Assembly: GCA_033725935.1 (NCBI GenBank) | Contig: MU867121.1 | Coordinates: forward strand, 62,001-126,000 | Source of the DNA: Cladorrhinum sp. PSN259 | Taxonomy: Eukaryota > Ascomycota > Sordariomycetes > Sordariales > Podosporaceae | Reading direction: 5' to 3' | Length of the DNA stretch: 64,000 nucleotides | Shown: one piece after another, positions 1 through 10,735 of the stretch | How positions within the stretch are numbered: position 1 is the first letter of the stretch | Layout: every line of letters begins with the position of its first letter | Notes under the pieces: generated by a model | The model's input: the letters and a program-made list of their open reading frames with translations, nothing else | Databases searched by the model: none | Told to the model about the DNA's origin: nothing | Program-made: the position numbers and the translations under genes

Positions 1-635
1 AGGACCTAGGAGAACCGTTTCTTAGGTGGCTTGGATTCGTTTATGAGTGTAAGAAATCCTACACCGTTACGAAAGACATATGGTATATCTCTATAAAATA
101 TGATCACAAGAGCCATCATTGACTCATAATGATTTATCGATGCTCGGCGTAAAATGATGACTGATAATTAAAGATGCCAAGTTCTAGAAGCCCATCCCCA
201 AAAACAGCGACATCAACGGGCCAACCAATGGTGGGCCAGGGCTGGCCTCCAACTTGCCAAGAAATGTGACGTCCACAATCCACACTGTCAAGGGAAACCC
301 CCACTAAGCAAGAACCGCCACTGAAAATTGAAGAGAAAGTTCCAAGCCCCCCGCTCTCCAATGCCGACAAAGCTCTTGAAGACCAAAAAGTTGAAAAAGA
401 TTGTCCTAAAAAGACCAGTATTTATACGGTTCTTTTCGCGCGCGCTTTCTCCAATACCTTATTGCAGTTCATTGTCGGAACAAGGCCGGAATTTAGGACC
501 TTAAATAGAGCGGCACATTCGTTTCGGAACCTCCTCCAACCGCTTCCCACTTCGCCGTCTGTTCTCGCAGATCATCTCGAGTTTCTCGATTACCTCATTT
601 TTGGCCCTAGACAAACGTCAACACAAGCAGATACC
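1..635. other. Non-coding flank upstream of the REI1-like gene
   Basis: No protein-coding gene is supported here. The last roughly 200 bases hold a GC-alternating run (CGCGCGCG near 440) and pyrimidine-rich sequence and are probably the promoter and 5' UTR of the REI1-like gene. A short open frame on the minus strand (134-370) has no recognisable similarity. Confidence 0.5.
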
Positions 636-2433
636 ATGGCGACCATCTCGGGCAGTAGAATCGCACCGAGTGCGGATTTTGGATCCTCGCACCCGTACAC
701 TTGCAACACTTGTCAGGTCGCCTTCCGCAACAGCGATCTGCAGAGGGGTCACATGCGCAGTGATTGGCAGTATGTGTCTTCCCCCGTGTTGCTCTCCTTT
801 CTTTGCTAGTTGCTCAAAGGCTTACCGCATGATCAGTCGTTATAACCTCAAGCGCCGTGTCGCCTCCCTTCCCCCGATCACCTCCGAAGTCTTCACCGAG
901 AAGGTCCTCCAGGCTCGCGCAGCTACCACCGAACAAGCCGAGAAGGCCGGCTTCGAGAGAGCCTGCGAAACTTGCAACAAGACCTTCTTCAGCGAAAACT
1001 CGTTCCGGAACCATCTCAGCAGCTCTAAGCACAAGTCAAAGGCTGCGTATTTGGCCAAGTCCTCGGCAGCAAAGGTTGTGGACGATGCCAGTTCTATGAC
1101 CTTTTCGCTGGGCGAGCCCGCCCCGACCGATTCCGTAGTAGATTCTGACGCTGAGGAGGAGTTTAACGAGGTTGTTGAGGGTATCAAGAACACCAATATT
1201 GAGGAGGGCGGCTCCCCGGTCAAGCGCCCGTCAAATCCCAGCCTGTCTGCCGCTGCTCAGCATCAGACCGAACACCCTATCAGCGAGGAAGAATCTGCCG
1301 CTACCACTCCTACCACAGCCACCCCTGTTCCTGCACAATCTGCTGCTGCTGGCCCTGCTCGTTCGCTTGAGACATGCTTGTTCTGCAACTACGAGTCACC
1401 ATCAGCCGATCTTAACGTCAACCACATGGAGAAGATTCACGGCATGTTCATCCCCGAGAAGCAGTACCTCGTCAACCTCGAAGGCCTTCTCAACCACCTC
1501 CAGGAGCGGGTCTTCGACTTGAACGAGTGCCTCACCTGCTACAAGGTCAAGGCCAACACATATGCCGTACAGACGCACATGCGCGACAAGTCTCATTGCC
1601 AAATCCCTTACACGACCGAAGACGAGCAGCTCGAAATCGGTGATTTCTACGACTTCCGCAGCACATACTCCGATGGCGAGGGCGACGAGGAGGACGACTG
1701 GGAGGATGAAGGAGACGAGGAAGGCGTCAACGGCGGCGGGGCCAAGCTGGGCGCGAAGAGGCCCAGCAAGCTCACGACCGAGGATGGTGATGAGGTCATG
1801 GCAGAGGACGAGAGCTGGGAGACTGATAGCGATGCCTCGTCTCTTGACTCTAATGACCTCCACGCCGTCCCGGCCGAGAATCATTATCATCAGTATGACC
1901 GCCTAGCTAAGCATCCCCATCACTCGCGTGATACCCCGCGCGCGCATCACCAAGCTGACGGCTGGCACGCAATTAGCCACAAACGCCCGCATGCCGTGTT
2001 TTATGACGAGTACGAGCTGCACCTCCCATCGGGAAGGTCGGTCGGTCATCGCTCGTTGAACAAGTACTTCCGCCAGAATCTTCACAACTACCCCACGCCG
2101 GAGGAGCGTGAGGAGCGTCTGGCTATTGAGGCTGCCGAGGCGGAGAACATGATGGATGTTGACGAGGAGGAAGAGACGGATCCTAGGAAGAGATTACAGT
2201 TGGCTTTGAGGAGAGCTACAGACTCCTCGCACAACAGCAGACAGAACCAGCAGTTGGGCGCGTCGAGAGAGACGAGAGGGCTGGGCGTCGCTTTGCTGGG
2301 CAGCAAGGAGGCCGTGGCTGTCGTCCAGAAGGGGAGAAAGAAGGAGTGGAAGGCGCAGAAGTCTCGCGGGTTCATGCAGGCCAATATTGGCATCAGGGAG
2401 GTTGCGGCACATCCTGCAACTTACTTGCGTTAA
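636..2433 (+). CDS. REI1: REI1/ZNF622-type cytoplasmic 60S subunit biogenesis factor
   Basis: Two exons, 636-769 and 837-2433, joined over a 67-nt intron (770-836), encode 576 aa. The join makes the sequence DWHRYNLKRRVA, the hallmark after the first zinc finger of this family; reading through the intron would lose the first finger. Four C2H2-like fingers are visible: C23/C26/H39/H45, C88/C91/H104/H110, one starting LETCLFCNYE and one starting LNECLTCYKV. An acidic region follows, then the conserved block YELHLPSGRSVGHRSL and a basic C-terminus. In yeast, Rei1 acts on late cytoplasmic pre-60S particles, helping Arx1 release and probing the polypeptide exit tunnel with its C-terminus; the same role is inferred here. 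The protein is longer than yeast Rei1 (about 390 aa), mainly from acidic and low-complexity linkers. The ATG at 636 has an A at -3. The longer frame open from 601 is an artefact of the intron. Confidence 0.93.
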
Positions 2434-3343
2434 ACTGCGCGCGCTTGCTCATTCTGGAGAGATGGTCTGGGATTTTTTTGTTTTGTTTGTTTTTTAAATT
2501 ATCTTGTAAGCTAAAATTTTGGCACCTGGATTTGAATTTTATGCAATGATTAGATGATTATATCCCGATGAAATCATGTGTTGCATTGATGATTTTACTA
2601 ATTTTTTAATTTTTTTGGGGGGGGGGGGATTTTGGGAGGTTGATGTGAGTAGTAATGTTGGTTCTGGTGGTAGTGGTGGTGATAATGTTGCAAGTGATGA
2701 TAAATGTTGATGTAAGTGGTGATAATTACTGGCGATAATGCTGGTTATAATGCTGGTCGTGTTGCTGGTCGTGTTGCTGGTAAATGGTGGCGGGTTTGGT
2801 TGGTTGTCTGGTGGACAGACAGAATGGTGAAAAGATAAAATGTTACGGTAGCCCCTGAGTGGATGTAAACAAAACAAAAAATTGATTTCAATTTCTCATA
2901 TCCATCATCATCATCTTCTTCTTCATCACTACCTTCCAGTTAGTCACAAAATGCTAACAAGGAAGAAAAGAAATGCAATGACACCAGGAGAATTCAAGTA
3001 AGCAAAAGATCAGGAAAAAGCACAGAAGCACCCCTCAACACCCATACACCTTAACACCCGCACATCCAACCCTAAATATTGACAGAAATAATTATTAACT
3101 GTTTGTTTAATTACCGAAGATTTCCTCCCTGCTCAAATATAGTCATGTGAGAGATCTCCGCACCAAAAGGAAAGCAAACAACCCAAGTGCTAGTACGTCG
3201 GCGAGTTCCAAGAAAATGTCCGCTTCCTTTCCTAGCACGAGAATCCAGTTATAGATGCTCTCAATTTCAAGCAATTTTTTCGTTACTCTGATGGTTGTTG
3301 CCGCTGTTTCCCCTGCCATGTACTCCTTATGCTTGTCTTCACC
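2434..3343. other. Intergenic region between convergent genes
   Basis: This lies between the 3' ends of the REI1-like gene (+) and the TLC-like gene (-). It holds a poly-G run near 2620 and an imperfect purine/T-rich low-complexity stretch (about 2640-2790) made of GTT, GGT and GAT triplets. No gene is seen; the sequence is probably the two 3' UTRs. Confidence 0.5.
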
Positions 3344-5380
3344 TTAGCCCATCAACTGCACCACGAAAACAGGCAAAACCGTGACTCCCAACACAGAAAC
3401 AGCAAACTGCCATGAAGAGGCGGCTCCCCAGAGAGCGGATTCAGGAATAAGTCTGCCGCTGGTTATGGCTTCGTCGACCGATGTGACCTGTGTTGGCATG
3501 ATATCAAGATATTCGCCAGCAGCAATCAGTAAGCAAAGGCCAACGCCACACAAGATGCTGATTCCCTTGAGGCCAGAAACCGACGACTTGGGCCGAGGAT
3601 TCTTGACAACCACCGCCTTCCCATAGGGACCTGCAACTACCGTACCCTTTTCCCCAGACGGAGACAAGCACTCAACACGAGGCTTCTTGGACCGCCGCAT
3701 TCGTCGTGAGAGGAAGTCGATAGTGTGATCGGTGCCAAAGAGTACTGCGAAAAATAGAAGGTGGTACTTGAGCCAGAACTGAATCGATGCATAATAGTCA
3801 CGGTCGTGGGAGTCAAAGTGTCGGTTTTCGAAATATGCAATGTAGGCGACGCAGAGCATGCAGATACCTGCTTGAGAGCTATGGAACATCATCGCCCATA
3901 TTCTGCCCTTTTGCAAGAGGCTGCTACTTGAGAAAAGGCCGTCACGCCGTACTTCAATGTTCAAATGAACGGCAGCCTGCATGGCTAGAGCCAGTCCAGT
4001 CGCCTGATAGAGGGTGACAGAGCCAATATAGTAAGCGGTCAGAACGCTGAAATAGATGGCGGCACTGAAGCAACTGGCGATTCTCTGCAACGAGGGGCCG
4101 GGTTTGGTTAAGGCAACAGTAACTATAGGAACAACGGTGGGCTGCGCTTTACTCGATTTGTCGTTGGCATCCATAAGATTGAGCGCATTCTTCTCAGAGG
4201 CGGGTATCTGACTGACGATAAATGTTGGCGAAGAAAGAGAGCGCCCGTATCTGGTGATGCTCTCCATCAAAGGGAAGCTAAGCATCAAACAAGCAGCGAA
4301 CGCGGCTCGGTCGACATTATCGGCCAAAGTCGGGCTGAAGAGGATCGTAGCGGCAGCAAAGAGAAAGCCCCCGTGAAGCGATAGTTTCGGAAGGTTCTTT
4401 TCGGTGTCCTTGCTCACACGAGGGAAGAGGTAGGCCCCGGCCAATCCGACCACTGCCGCCTGGAGTGCAACAAAGGCGATGGTGTGCAGTCCACCCTCAG
4501 AGCTAACACGGCCATCACCCAGCTCGTAGATCAACATGGCCGACAGCTCAGTACAAGCAAGGCCGAGTCCCATAAAGATACCAACCAGGTTGACCTTCCA
4601 CTTTTCGACAATGACGAGATGAGAGTGCTCAACGGGATCGATGTTGAAAATCTTGTTGCGGGAAAACTCGAAGGCGGTCATCTTGATCATGTAAATAATG
4701 TACACCAGCATGGCGGTGATGTTGATGAATAGACTGATGCCACGGGTGCCGCCTTGAAGGGCCCAGATCAAAGCGACAAAGGCGCCCGAGATGCGGAAGA
4801 TCCAGATGAGAGACGAATTTGCGAGAGCAGTCCACCAAGAAACGCGGGGACTCAGACGGTCGTGGATCTTTAGGATGCGACGGGCATTGCCGACGAACTC
4901 GTTCACGAGTGTAGCCCAAAGAAGGTAAAGTTGGCGGCGTGGCAAGTTGTAGGCCAGGATACCCATCATTGCGGCAATGCTGAGTACATGGTGGATGATC
5001 AACTCGGGAACTGAAGTAATGTCTGGAAGTTCTTGAATATAGATAACGGCTCGGCAACCCCAGCACCACTGCTCCGCAACGTTAAGAGGTCGAACGAGTC
5101 CAACGATGTCGGTTTCAGCGGTAGTCGTGAACAATGCAGCACCGCAGCTGATCATAGACACGACCTTGAAGATTGAGCCCATCCATGTTCCAAAGTAGAA
5201 GTTGTACTTGCGACGGATGTCGAGTCGGAGGTCCTCGTAAAAGGTGGGGAAGAAATTGCGAATGAAGCCCTCCAAGGTCAGCTTCAGGACAGCCCAAATT
5301 GTCAACCCAGCAAGGAATGGGATGAATGGGACGTCGGGCTTTGCGCTACTGCAAGTAGTGTTCGAGTCCATTGTCTCCAT
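3344..5380 (-). CDS. Polytopic membrane protein with a TLC-like N-terminal half
   Basis: A single uninterrupted exon encodes 678 aa from the ATG at 5380; the longer open frame to 5416 would need a TTG start, so the first ATG (G at -3) is preferred. At least a dozen hydrophobic segments are spread over the whole length. Residues about 60-240 resemble a TLC (TRAM/LAG1/CLN8) domain: a pair of histidines in ELIIHH (H130/H131), then NEFVGNARRIL (160-170) where TLC proteins have a conserved helix, then further transmembrane segments. TLC proteins include ceramide synthases and lipid-sensing ER proteins. The active-site pattern is not close enough to call a ceramide synthase. The second half (about residues 410-570) is a further multi-helix block that I do not recognise, ending in a basic RRMRRSKK stretch. 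The substrate is unknown. TLC assignment is from pattern recognition only. Confidence 0.7.
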   Translation of the reverse strand: METMDSNTTCSSAKPDVPFIPFLAGLTIWAVLKLTLEGFIRNFFPTFYEDLRLDIRRKYNFYFGTWMGSIFKVVSMISCGAALFTTTAETDIVGLVRPLNVAEQWCWGCRAVIYIQELPDITSVPELIIHHVLSIAAMMGILAYNLPRRQLYLLWATLVNEFVGNARRILKIHDRLSPRVSWWTALANSSLIWIFRISGAFVALIWALQGGTRGISLFINITAMLVYIIYMIKMTAFEFSRNKIFNIDPVEHSHLVIVEKWKVNLVGIFMGLGLACTELSAMLIYELGDGRVSSEGGLHTIAFVALQAAVVGLAGAYLFPRVSKDTEKNLPKLSLHGGFLFAAATILFSPTLADNVDRAAFAACLMLSFPLMESITRYGRSLSSPTFIVSQIPASEKNALNLMDANDKSSKAQPTVVPIVTVALTKPGPSLQRIASCFSAAIYFSVLTAYYIGSVTLYQATGLALAMQAAVHLNIEVRRDGLFSSSSLLQKGRIWAMMFHSSQAGICMLCVAYIAYFENRHFDSHDRDYYASIQFWLKYHLLFFAVLFGTDHTIDFLSRRMRRSKKPRVECLSPSGEKGTVVAGPYGKAVVVKNPRPKSSVSGLKGISILCGVGLCLLIAAGEYLDIMPTQVTSVDEAITSGRLIPESALWGAASSWQFAVSVLGVTVLPVFVVQLMG

Positions 5381-8300
5381 CGCGAGAGAGTGGCTGGGAA
5401 GTTGTACGTGTCGCAATCGAGACGAAAAAAATAGTCGGGATTCCGGGAGTCGCAGTCGAAGTCGAGATATTTGGTGTCATCTATACTGGCAATGCCTTGG
5501 AGAAAAGAGGGGATCGCTAAAAGCAAGTGATCGTTCAAGGAATATGTGATAGCTCAAGATATTGTGATGTAAAAGAACTGAGTGTGGCTGTTGATGGCAC
5601 TCAGAATTTTGTGTGGTTGTGGTGGGAAGGAAACAGGAAAGATTGGTAGTGGCTTTGGGAGATGGAAGATTTAAGTTGCAAAGCTTTGGAAGCAGATTCC
5701 CCCCGTTTACCGTTGTTCTATGAACCTTCGATGCCTTTATTAACGCTGCTAGTGAGTCGCTCCTTCCTCGCCGGCGAGTAACAGTCGCTGCAACACCCGA
5801 GTCGTCTGGGGCAATTCACCGGGGGAAGGTGCCGAGAGCGATGCGATGCCCCGTGCCAGAATTTTGTGACTTAGAGATAAGTGCTTGTATCGGATGGAAG
5901 TCAAGATGAAGAGATACAAAAGGACGGCATCTGAAGAAGGTGAATGGCATTTTTCGGGAACCCCAAACCTGATGTGTTCTCTTTACCAATTTTACCAGGG
6001 GTAGATAAACAAATCACCCAACTGGGAACTGGTCACTACAGCCGCCATGTGAAGCCGTCATCTCCAGCGAATACGGCATCAACAATCTTGCAATCTATAA
6101 AATCAATGCATCGACTCAGGGACAATCAGCGGCTCTCGTGTCAATGGAATTGCTAGAGTGATGCTCGATGGCTATGGGACGAGACGCTAACAAGCTACCC
6201 ATAACGCCAACGAATACGGTGTCCGGATCTCCACACACTTTCCCTCGCCGGCGGAAGCGATGGCGCAATATGGTGAAGTTATCACTCGAAGTCACAAAGA
6301 TAAGCCAAGATCGGACGCCCAGATATCGAAGTGAGCATCGATATTCGTCTCATCCAGATCGACATACTGGTAGGCATTCTATCGAGATTGGAGATTCAGA
6401 GTTGGTGGCTTCCAGAGTAGATATGGCATTCAACATCCAACGACGTGTTACTTTGATCTGTTATTTATGGTGGATAAAGTGAATGGGCGTTTAGAAGTAC
6501 CCACTCCAACAGACGTTAGCTAATCTTATGCTTTCTGGTACTCCCCCGAGGCCCAGAAACTCTATCTGAGAAGTCGTCCTCAGAGTCATCTTCTTTTCTG
6601 GACAGTGGTTTCTGCGGCTCTTCACATACGTCAGCACTAGCAGGTACTGATCTGCCGCAGCAGAGAAGGCAGAAAATGCCTCCTGCGAGGGCAAGAGAGA
6701 GCCAGCCATAAGCATTGATTTAATTTGCAAATCTTCAATTCAAAAGTAATAGATATGCTTCATCTGCTTGTGTTTGAGGTAATGGTTACGAGTTGGACGA
6801 GTTTAGCTTACGAAATCATGTTTTTCGGCTAATACTTCATGGAATTCCACGGACGGATGTACATTGATAGACAGCGAGTTGACGGGAAAAAAAAAAAGGG
6901 GTACTTTGGTTTACCTTGGAATAATAATGAAAAGGTATATTGAACGTTTCGGAGGTCGATCATGCAAGTATCTCTCTTCTTCCTGCTTCCTCCGGGATGG
7001 ATCGATGAGATTTGGGATGCAGGTCAGGTGGGGTGCATCCATCCAAATGTTCGGTATTGTGTCTCGGAATGGTCAAAATTGAGAGAAATAAGCAAGATCT
7101 TCGTTCAAAACCTGGATGTAGATCACAAATTGTCGACGTCAGAGGTAGATTGATCCACGCTGCTTGTGACATTGACAGGTGATGTGACAGAACGTGGAGA
7201 TTTCTTTTTTTCTGGGGATGATGTGTAGAAGGACGGAGGTCCTTTGTGCCGCTCGAATAGTATCGCCGGGTGTCTGCCCGCCAGTGGGATCGAGATCTTA
7301 CATTCAACAAAGCCCAGAGCCTCCCACACTCCGGGCATTATTGGCCAATAGGACCGGCAACAGACATTGCAGCAAGTGAGACACGTGAAATCATTCCAGA
7401 TTGGGTCATACTGTAACCTCTCTCTCGCTTGGAACCTGGAAGATGTATGATGCAATTGCTGGAGCATGTGCCTTCGGGAATAGTGTAATATTAGTTGTAC
7501 CTGTCATGTTAGGGAGCTTGGGATGTTACATTCCGCTTGTGCGTTCCCACTCTACGCGAGCACGGCCTTGATAGTATCTCGAAATGGGGAGATGAATGAT
7601 GGGACTCAAGTGAGTTGGTCAAGATAGAGAAATAAGACCTGCATGATTGTTCTGTGGGAGTTCTCGTGACGGTGTAGAATTGAGTTTAGAAACCTAGAGC
7701 GTTGCATTTGCTTCGGAGCCGAAACCCACGATAGGACAATTCGTGTTGAGATAAGCCACGAGGAGGAAGATGGGGGAGATGCGGGATGTGGGAGTGTGAG
7801 ATTTCCGGGCTATGAGAATTATACATGCACTAAAAGCCTCAGGTTCTATTTTATCGATTTAAATTCCTCTATTTTATTTATTTTATTTAATCATTAGAAA
7901 AAGGACCGGCATTCAATCCTCCAATTGAAAATTTGTCCAAAACGAAGGGCAGATCTTCAATGATTGTCGTCGATAAATTTGTGGAGACTAGTGACCTCAT
8001 GCCGAGGTGCACATGGCTTCTCGAAACCCCTGGATGTCGCCATCACCTCCAAATGTCTCAGAAACAACACATGGGAAGGAGCGACTTACCACGTTTCTTC
8101 TTTTCCAGCAAAATACAATCAAGAGATAAAATAAAAAAAACATTTTATCTTTTAACGTTTCCTTTTTCGTTTCTTCTTCTTGACGTCGTGAACAGGCCCC
8201 GCACTTCCACGCTAGCTAAGACACACCGCACCCCCCTCCCTGCTCCATCTCCTGGGCTTGTTCGAGAAGGTGCAGAACCGGTGACCCCAGCTGACCAATA

Positions 8301-8891
8301 GGATATAAGAGAATCACCTTCCGGAATTGAAGCCATCCCCGATCAAGTCAACGAGACCTTCTGGAAGCATTTTCGTGGAAAGGGTGAAAGGAAAGCGTCA
8401 AAACGCGGGACAACCGAGACAATACGCTTCGTTTTACTTGTTTGCTTTTGCGGTGATGGCGTCTTGGAAAGGCTGCCACGGGATCACTTTGACGATCCTT
8501 TACGGGGACAGCGACGACAGGGCTTAATACTCCCAGGCACTTTCTTTCCGTTTTTGTTATTTTGTTATTTTATTTTTTAGACCTGGTGAATTTTGTTGTT
8601 TAAAACGGAGGCAGCATTTGAAACGGTCATATGTCAATCATTTTACTCAAAAAAGGGGAAACCTAGTTCTGTTGTACATGTCTGCACATCATCAACACGC
8701 GCACGCTAGTAGCTCATGCATCTGCGACTATTTACCAGGGATAACAAGAAGCTAAGGACGCCATACTGGGTGTTAAACAGACATATATAAGCAAGCATAG
8801 GCATAGAAACCAGTTGCATAGGCAGAGAAAAGACTAAGCGGCGTATAAAGAGGATCAGCTTGTGCATGAAAAGGAGTAAAAGAGCCATATT
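5381..8891. other. Intergenic region, no gene recognised
   Basis: The first few hundred bases are presumably the promoter and 5' UTR of the TLC-like gene. The rest has only short open frames without recognisable similarity on either strand, plus AT-rich patches near 7850-7900 and 8560-8580. No tRNA or other RNA gene is seen. Confidence 0.45.
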
Positions 8892-9949
8892 TTACAAATC
8901 GTAGGCTTTCCGAGAAGTCCCATATCCCTCTCGCAATGCCATCTCCTCCCTCTCAACCTCTATGATTGCCATGATAAATTTCCCTGGTAAATACATAACG
9001 CTTTCATCGCCCACCATCATCATCATCCAGGGTTATGGTCGGAACTTGGTCGAAATCCAGGACGAAAGCTCTGTGGTACGACACAAGAACTCCTCCCTCA
9101 AGCTTTCTTGACGGTGGCCCAACATGGGTGAAAGGCTAGATGGTTTCGATATGAACAGTATGTACCGCTGATAGTGGCAGCAACTGTCTCGAGCTACCGA
9201 ACACGGATTCCACATCTTGTGTGTCCGTCTTGGCAGCCCAATGCATGACAGCCAACGCGACGCCCATTCTGCGAGCAATCTCTTTGACGTCGAGTTCGAG
9301 CTCCAGCATCTGGCTGAGATGTAGCTCGAGGGTTCCGAACGGAGAGATACAGGTTGCCGGTCTTCCCCTGGTCCAAGTTTGATCCCAGATAGGTGCCGAC
9401 GAGACAGTCCGTGTCGTCGAGGTCATAGCGCGCCTCGTCCTGGAGTTTTGGTGGACATTACTTTAGGATGAGTAGGTTGCATGTGCTGTGAGGAAGAGGG
9501 TGAATTTGCTCGGTGGCAAGTACGTTCGTCAGGAATTCGCACTCGCCCTCTGCGACCCCCTCGATGAGACCCGGGTGATGATCCTCAAAGCAATATGGCA
9601 TGTCCTTGCGGATAAAAAACGTAGCAGGCGGGTATTAGGATTTCGTTCGGCGATGAATCGCTGAAAATGCCGGATGATCTTGATTGCATCACAAAATCGT
9701 TCCACAGCTCTAGACCATGGTCGGATCTGGCTAGCTTAAAGACGAGAGGCGTGCCGTCCTGGCAAAGATATTTGCCGCAAGCACCCCCTCCAATTTCTCG
9801 AAAACTTTTGGTGTCTTCAGAAGGAGCGATAATGGATGCTGGTGACTGGTTATATAGGGAGAGTATCCCTGAAGAACTTGGTTGACGGATTGGTGGGTTG
9901 AAGGATCCATCTTAGATTTGGAGGTGTTTTTGCGAGAAAAGCTGGACAT
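8892..9949 (-). pseudogene. Frameshifted DUF3669-family gene remnant
   Basis: Reading the minus strand across frames gives family-like blocks in the right order. An ATG at 9949 starts a short N-terminus. After a frameshift near 9870 comes SFREIGGGACGKYL, then LVFKLARSDHGLELWNDFVM and NEILIPACYVFYP. Another shift gives MPYCFEDHHPGLIEG and ECEFLTNVLATEQIHPLP, an in-frame TAA, then CPPKLQDEARYDLDDTDCLV. A third shift gives LELDVKEIARRMGVALAVMH and DTQDVESVFGSS, a further shift gives FVLDFDQVPTITLDD, and the tail is KFIMAIIEVEREEMA. These blocks match the usual DUF3669 layout (zinc-finger-type fungal protein of unknown function). At least four frame changes and one internal stop break it. Introns cannot explain them, because the breaks fall inside conserved blocks without splice signals. 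The original protein would have been about 330-350 aa. Confidence 0.8.
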
Positions 9950-10735
9950 GAAAAAAATTCAAGTTGCGCAGTAAAAAGTCCAAAAAAGGTGTGGGGGAGA
10001 AACAGCCCTCAGCAATATGATATACCTAGCCAAGAAGGCGTGCAAAAGTCTTACACATGGTTATTTGAACTCTTTCCATGCGTAATTGACAGATATCTAC
10101 GCATACATGACTTTTGTTTTATCTGTAACTGATAGACATTTACGCATATGTGACTTATTTTCATGCATAACTGACAGCTATTTACCTGTATTTGACTCCT
10201 TTTTGGGTATTCAAGACCCGCCTGGAAGTTTAGGAATTAAAGCTGCGGATATCCGCCGGATTTCATCATCGTATGGTAGGGTATCTAGAAGAGCGAGAAG
10301 TTGAAAGACGAGGATGCGTGGGAGTTATATACCCAAGCAAGAATAAAGTTTAGGTGGCGGCTGAGGTGAGATTACAACCATGGATGGGGGATGGTATGAC
10401 TCGGTGAGTAACCACGGGTAAGATGCCAGAGGAAGGACCAGAAGGTTTGGTTGGTGGTCCTTGAAATCATCACATATTTCTTCTTCTTCAGCGTTCAACC
10501 TTAAAAGTGCCAGGTCATCCTTTCACGCGCTCAAAGCGTTTGTTCATATATATATCAGGTTATCTTGAAGGCCTAATGGCAGTTGTTTAACAGCATTTAA
10601 TTGTGTCTCCCTTCTTTAAAAAAAGTATCCTCACTACGAGGCACAACAATCCACAGGCTTGACCCAGGTTGTTAAATTGAAGATAATAAAATACCGTCAC
10701 ATTAAGCACCTTAAAATCATCACCGACACCCTACT
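9950..10735. other. Intergenic region with a 42-bp imperfect tandem repeat
   Basis: This lies upstream of the DUF3669 remnant and downstream of the CHY zinc-finger gene. Apart from the tandem repeat listed separately, it holds AT-rich DNA, a TATATATATC stretch near 10550 and no recognisable gene. Confidence 0.5.
10085..10211. repeat. Three imperfect 42-bp tandem units
   Basis: Units 10085-10127, 10128-10169 and 10170-10211 share the order TGACAG/TGATAG, then TTTACGCAT-like, then TGACTT-like, then a T-rich end. A degenerate fourth unit may precede them (about 10043-10084). Because the unit is 42 bp (14 codons), the plus strand reads as a 14-residue repeat with the pattern TDxxLxxxDxFxxI, but this frame has no ATG. 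Confidence 0.7.
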
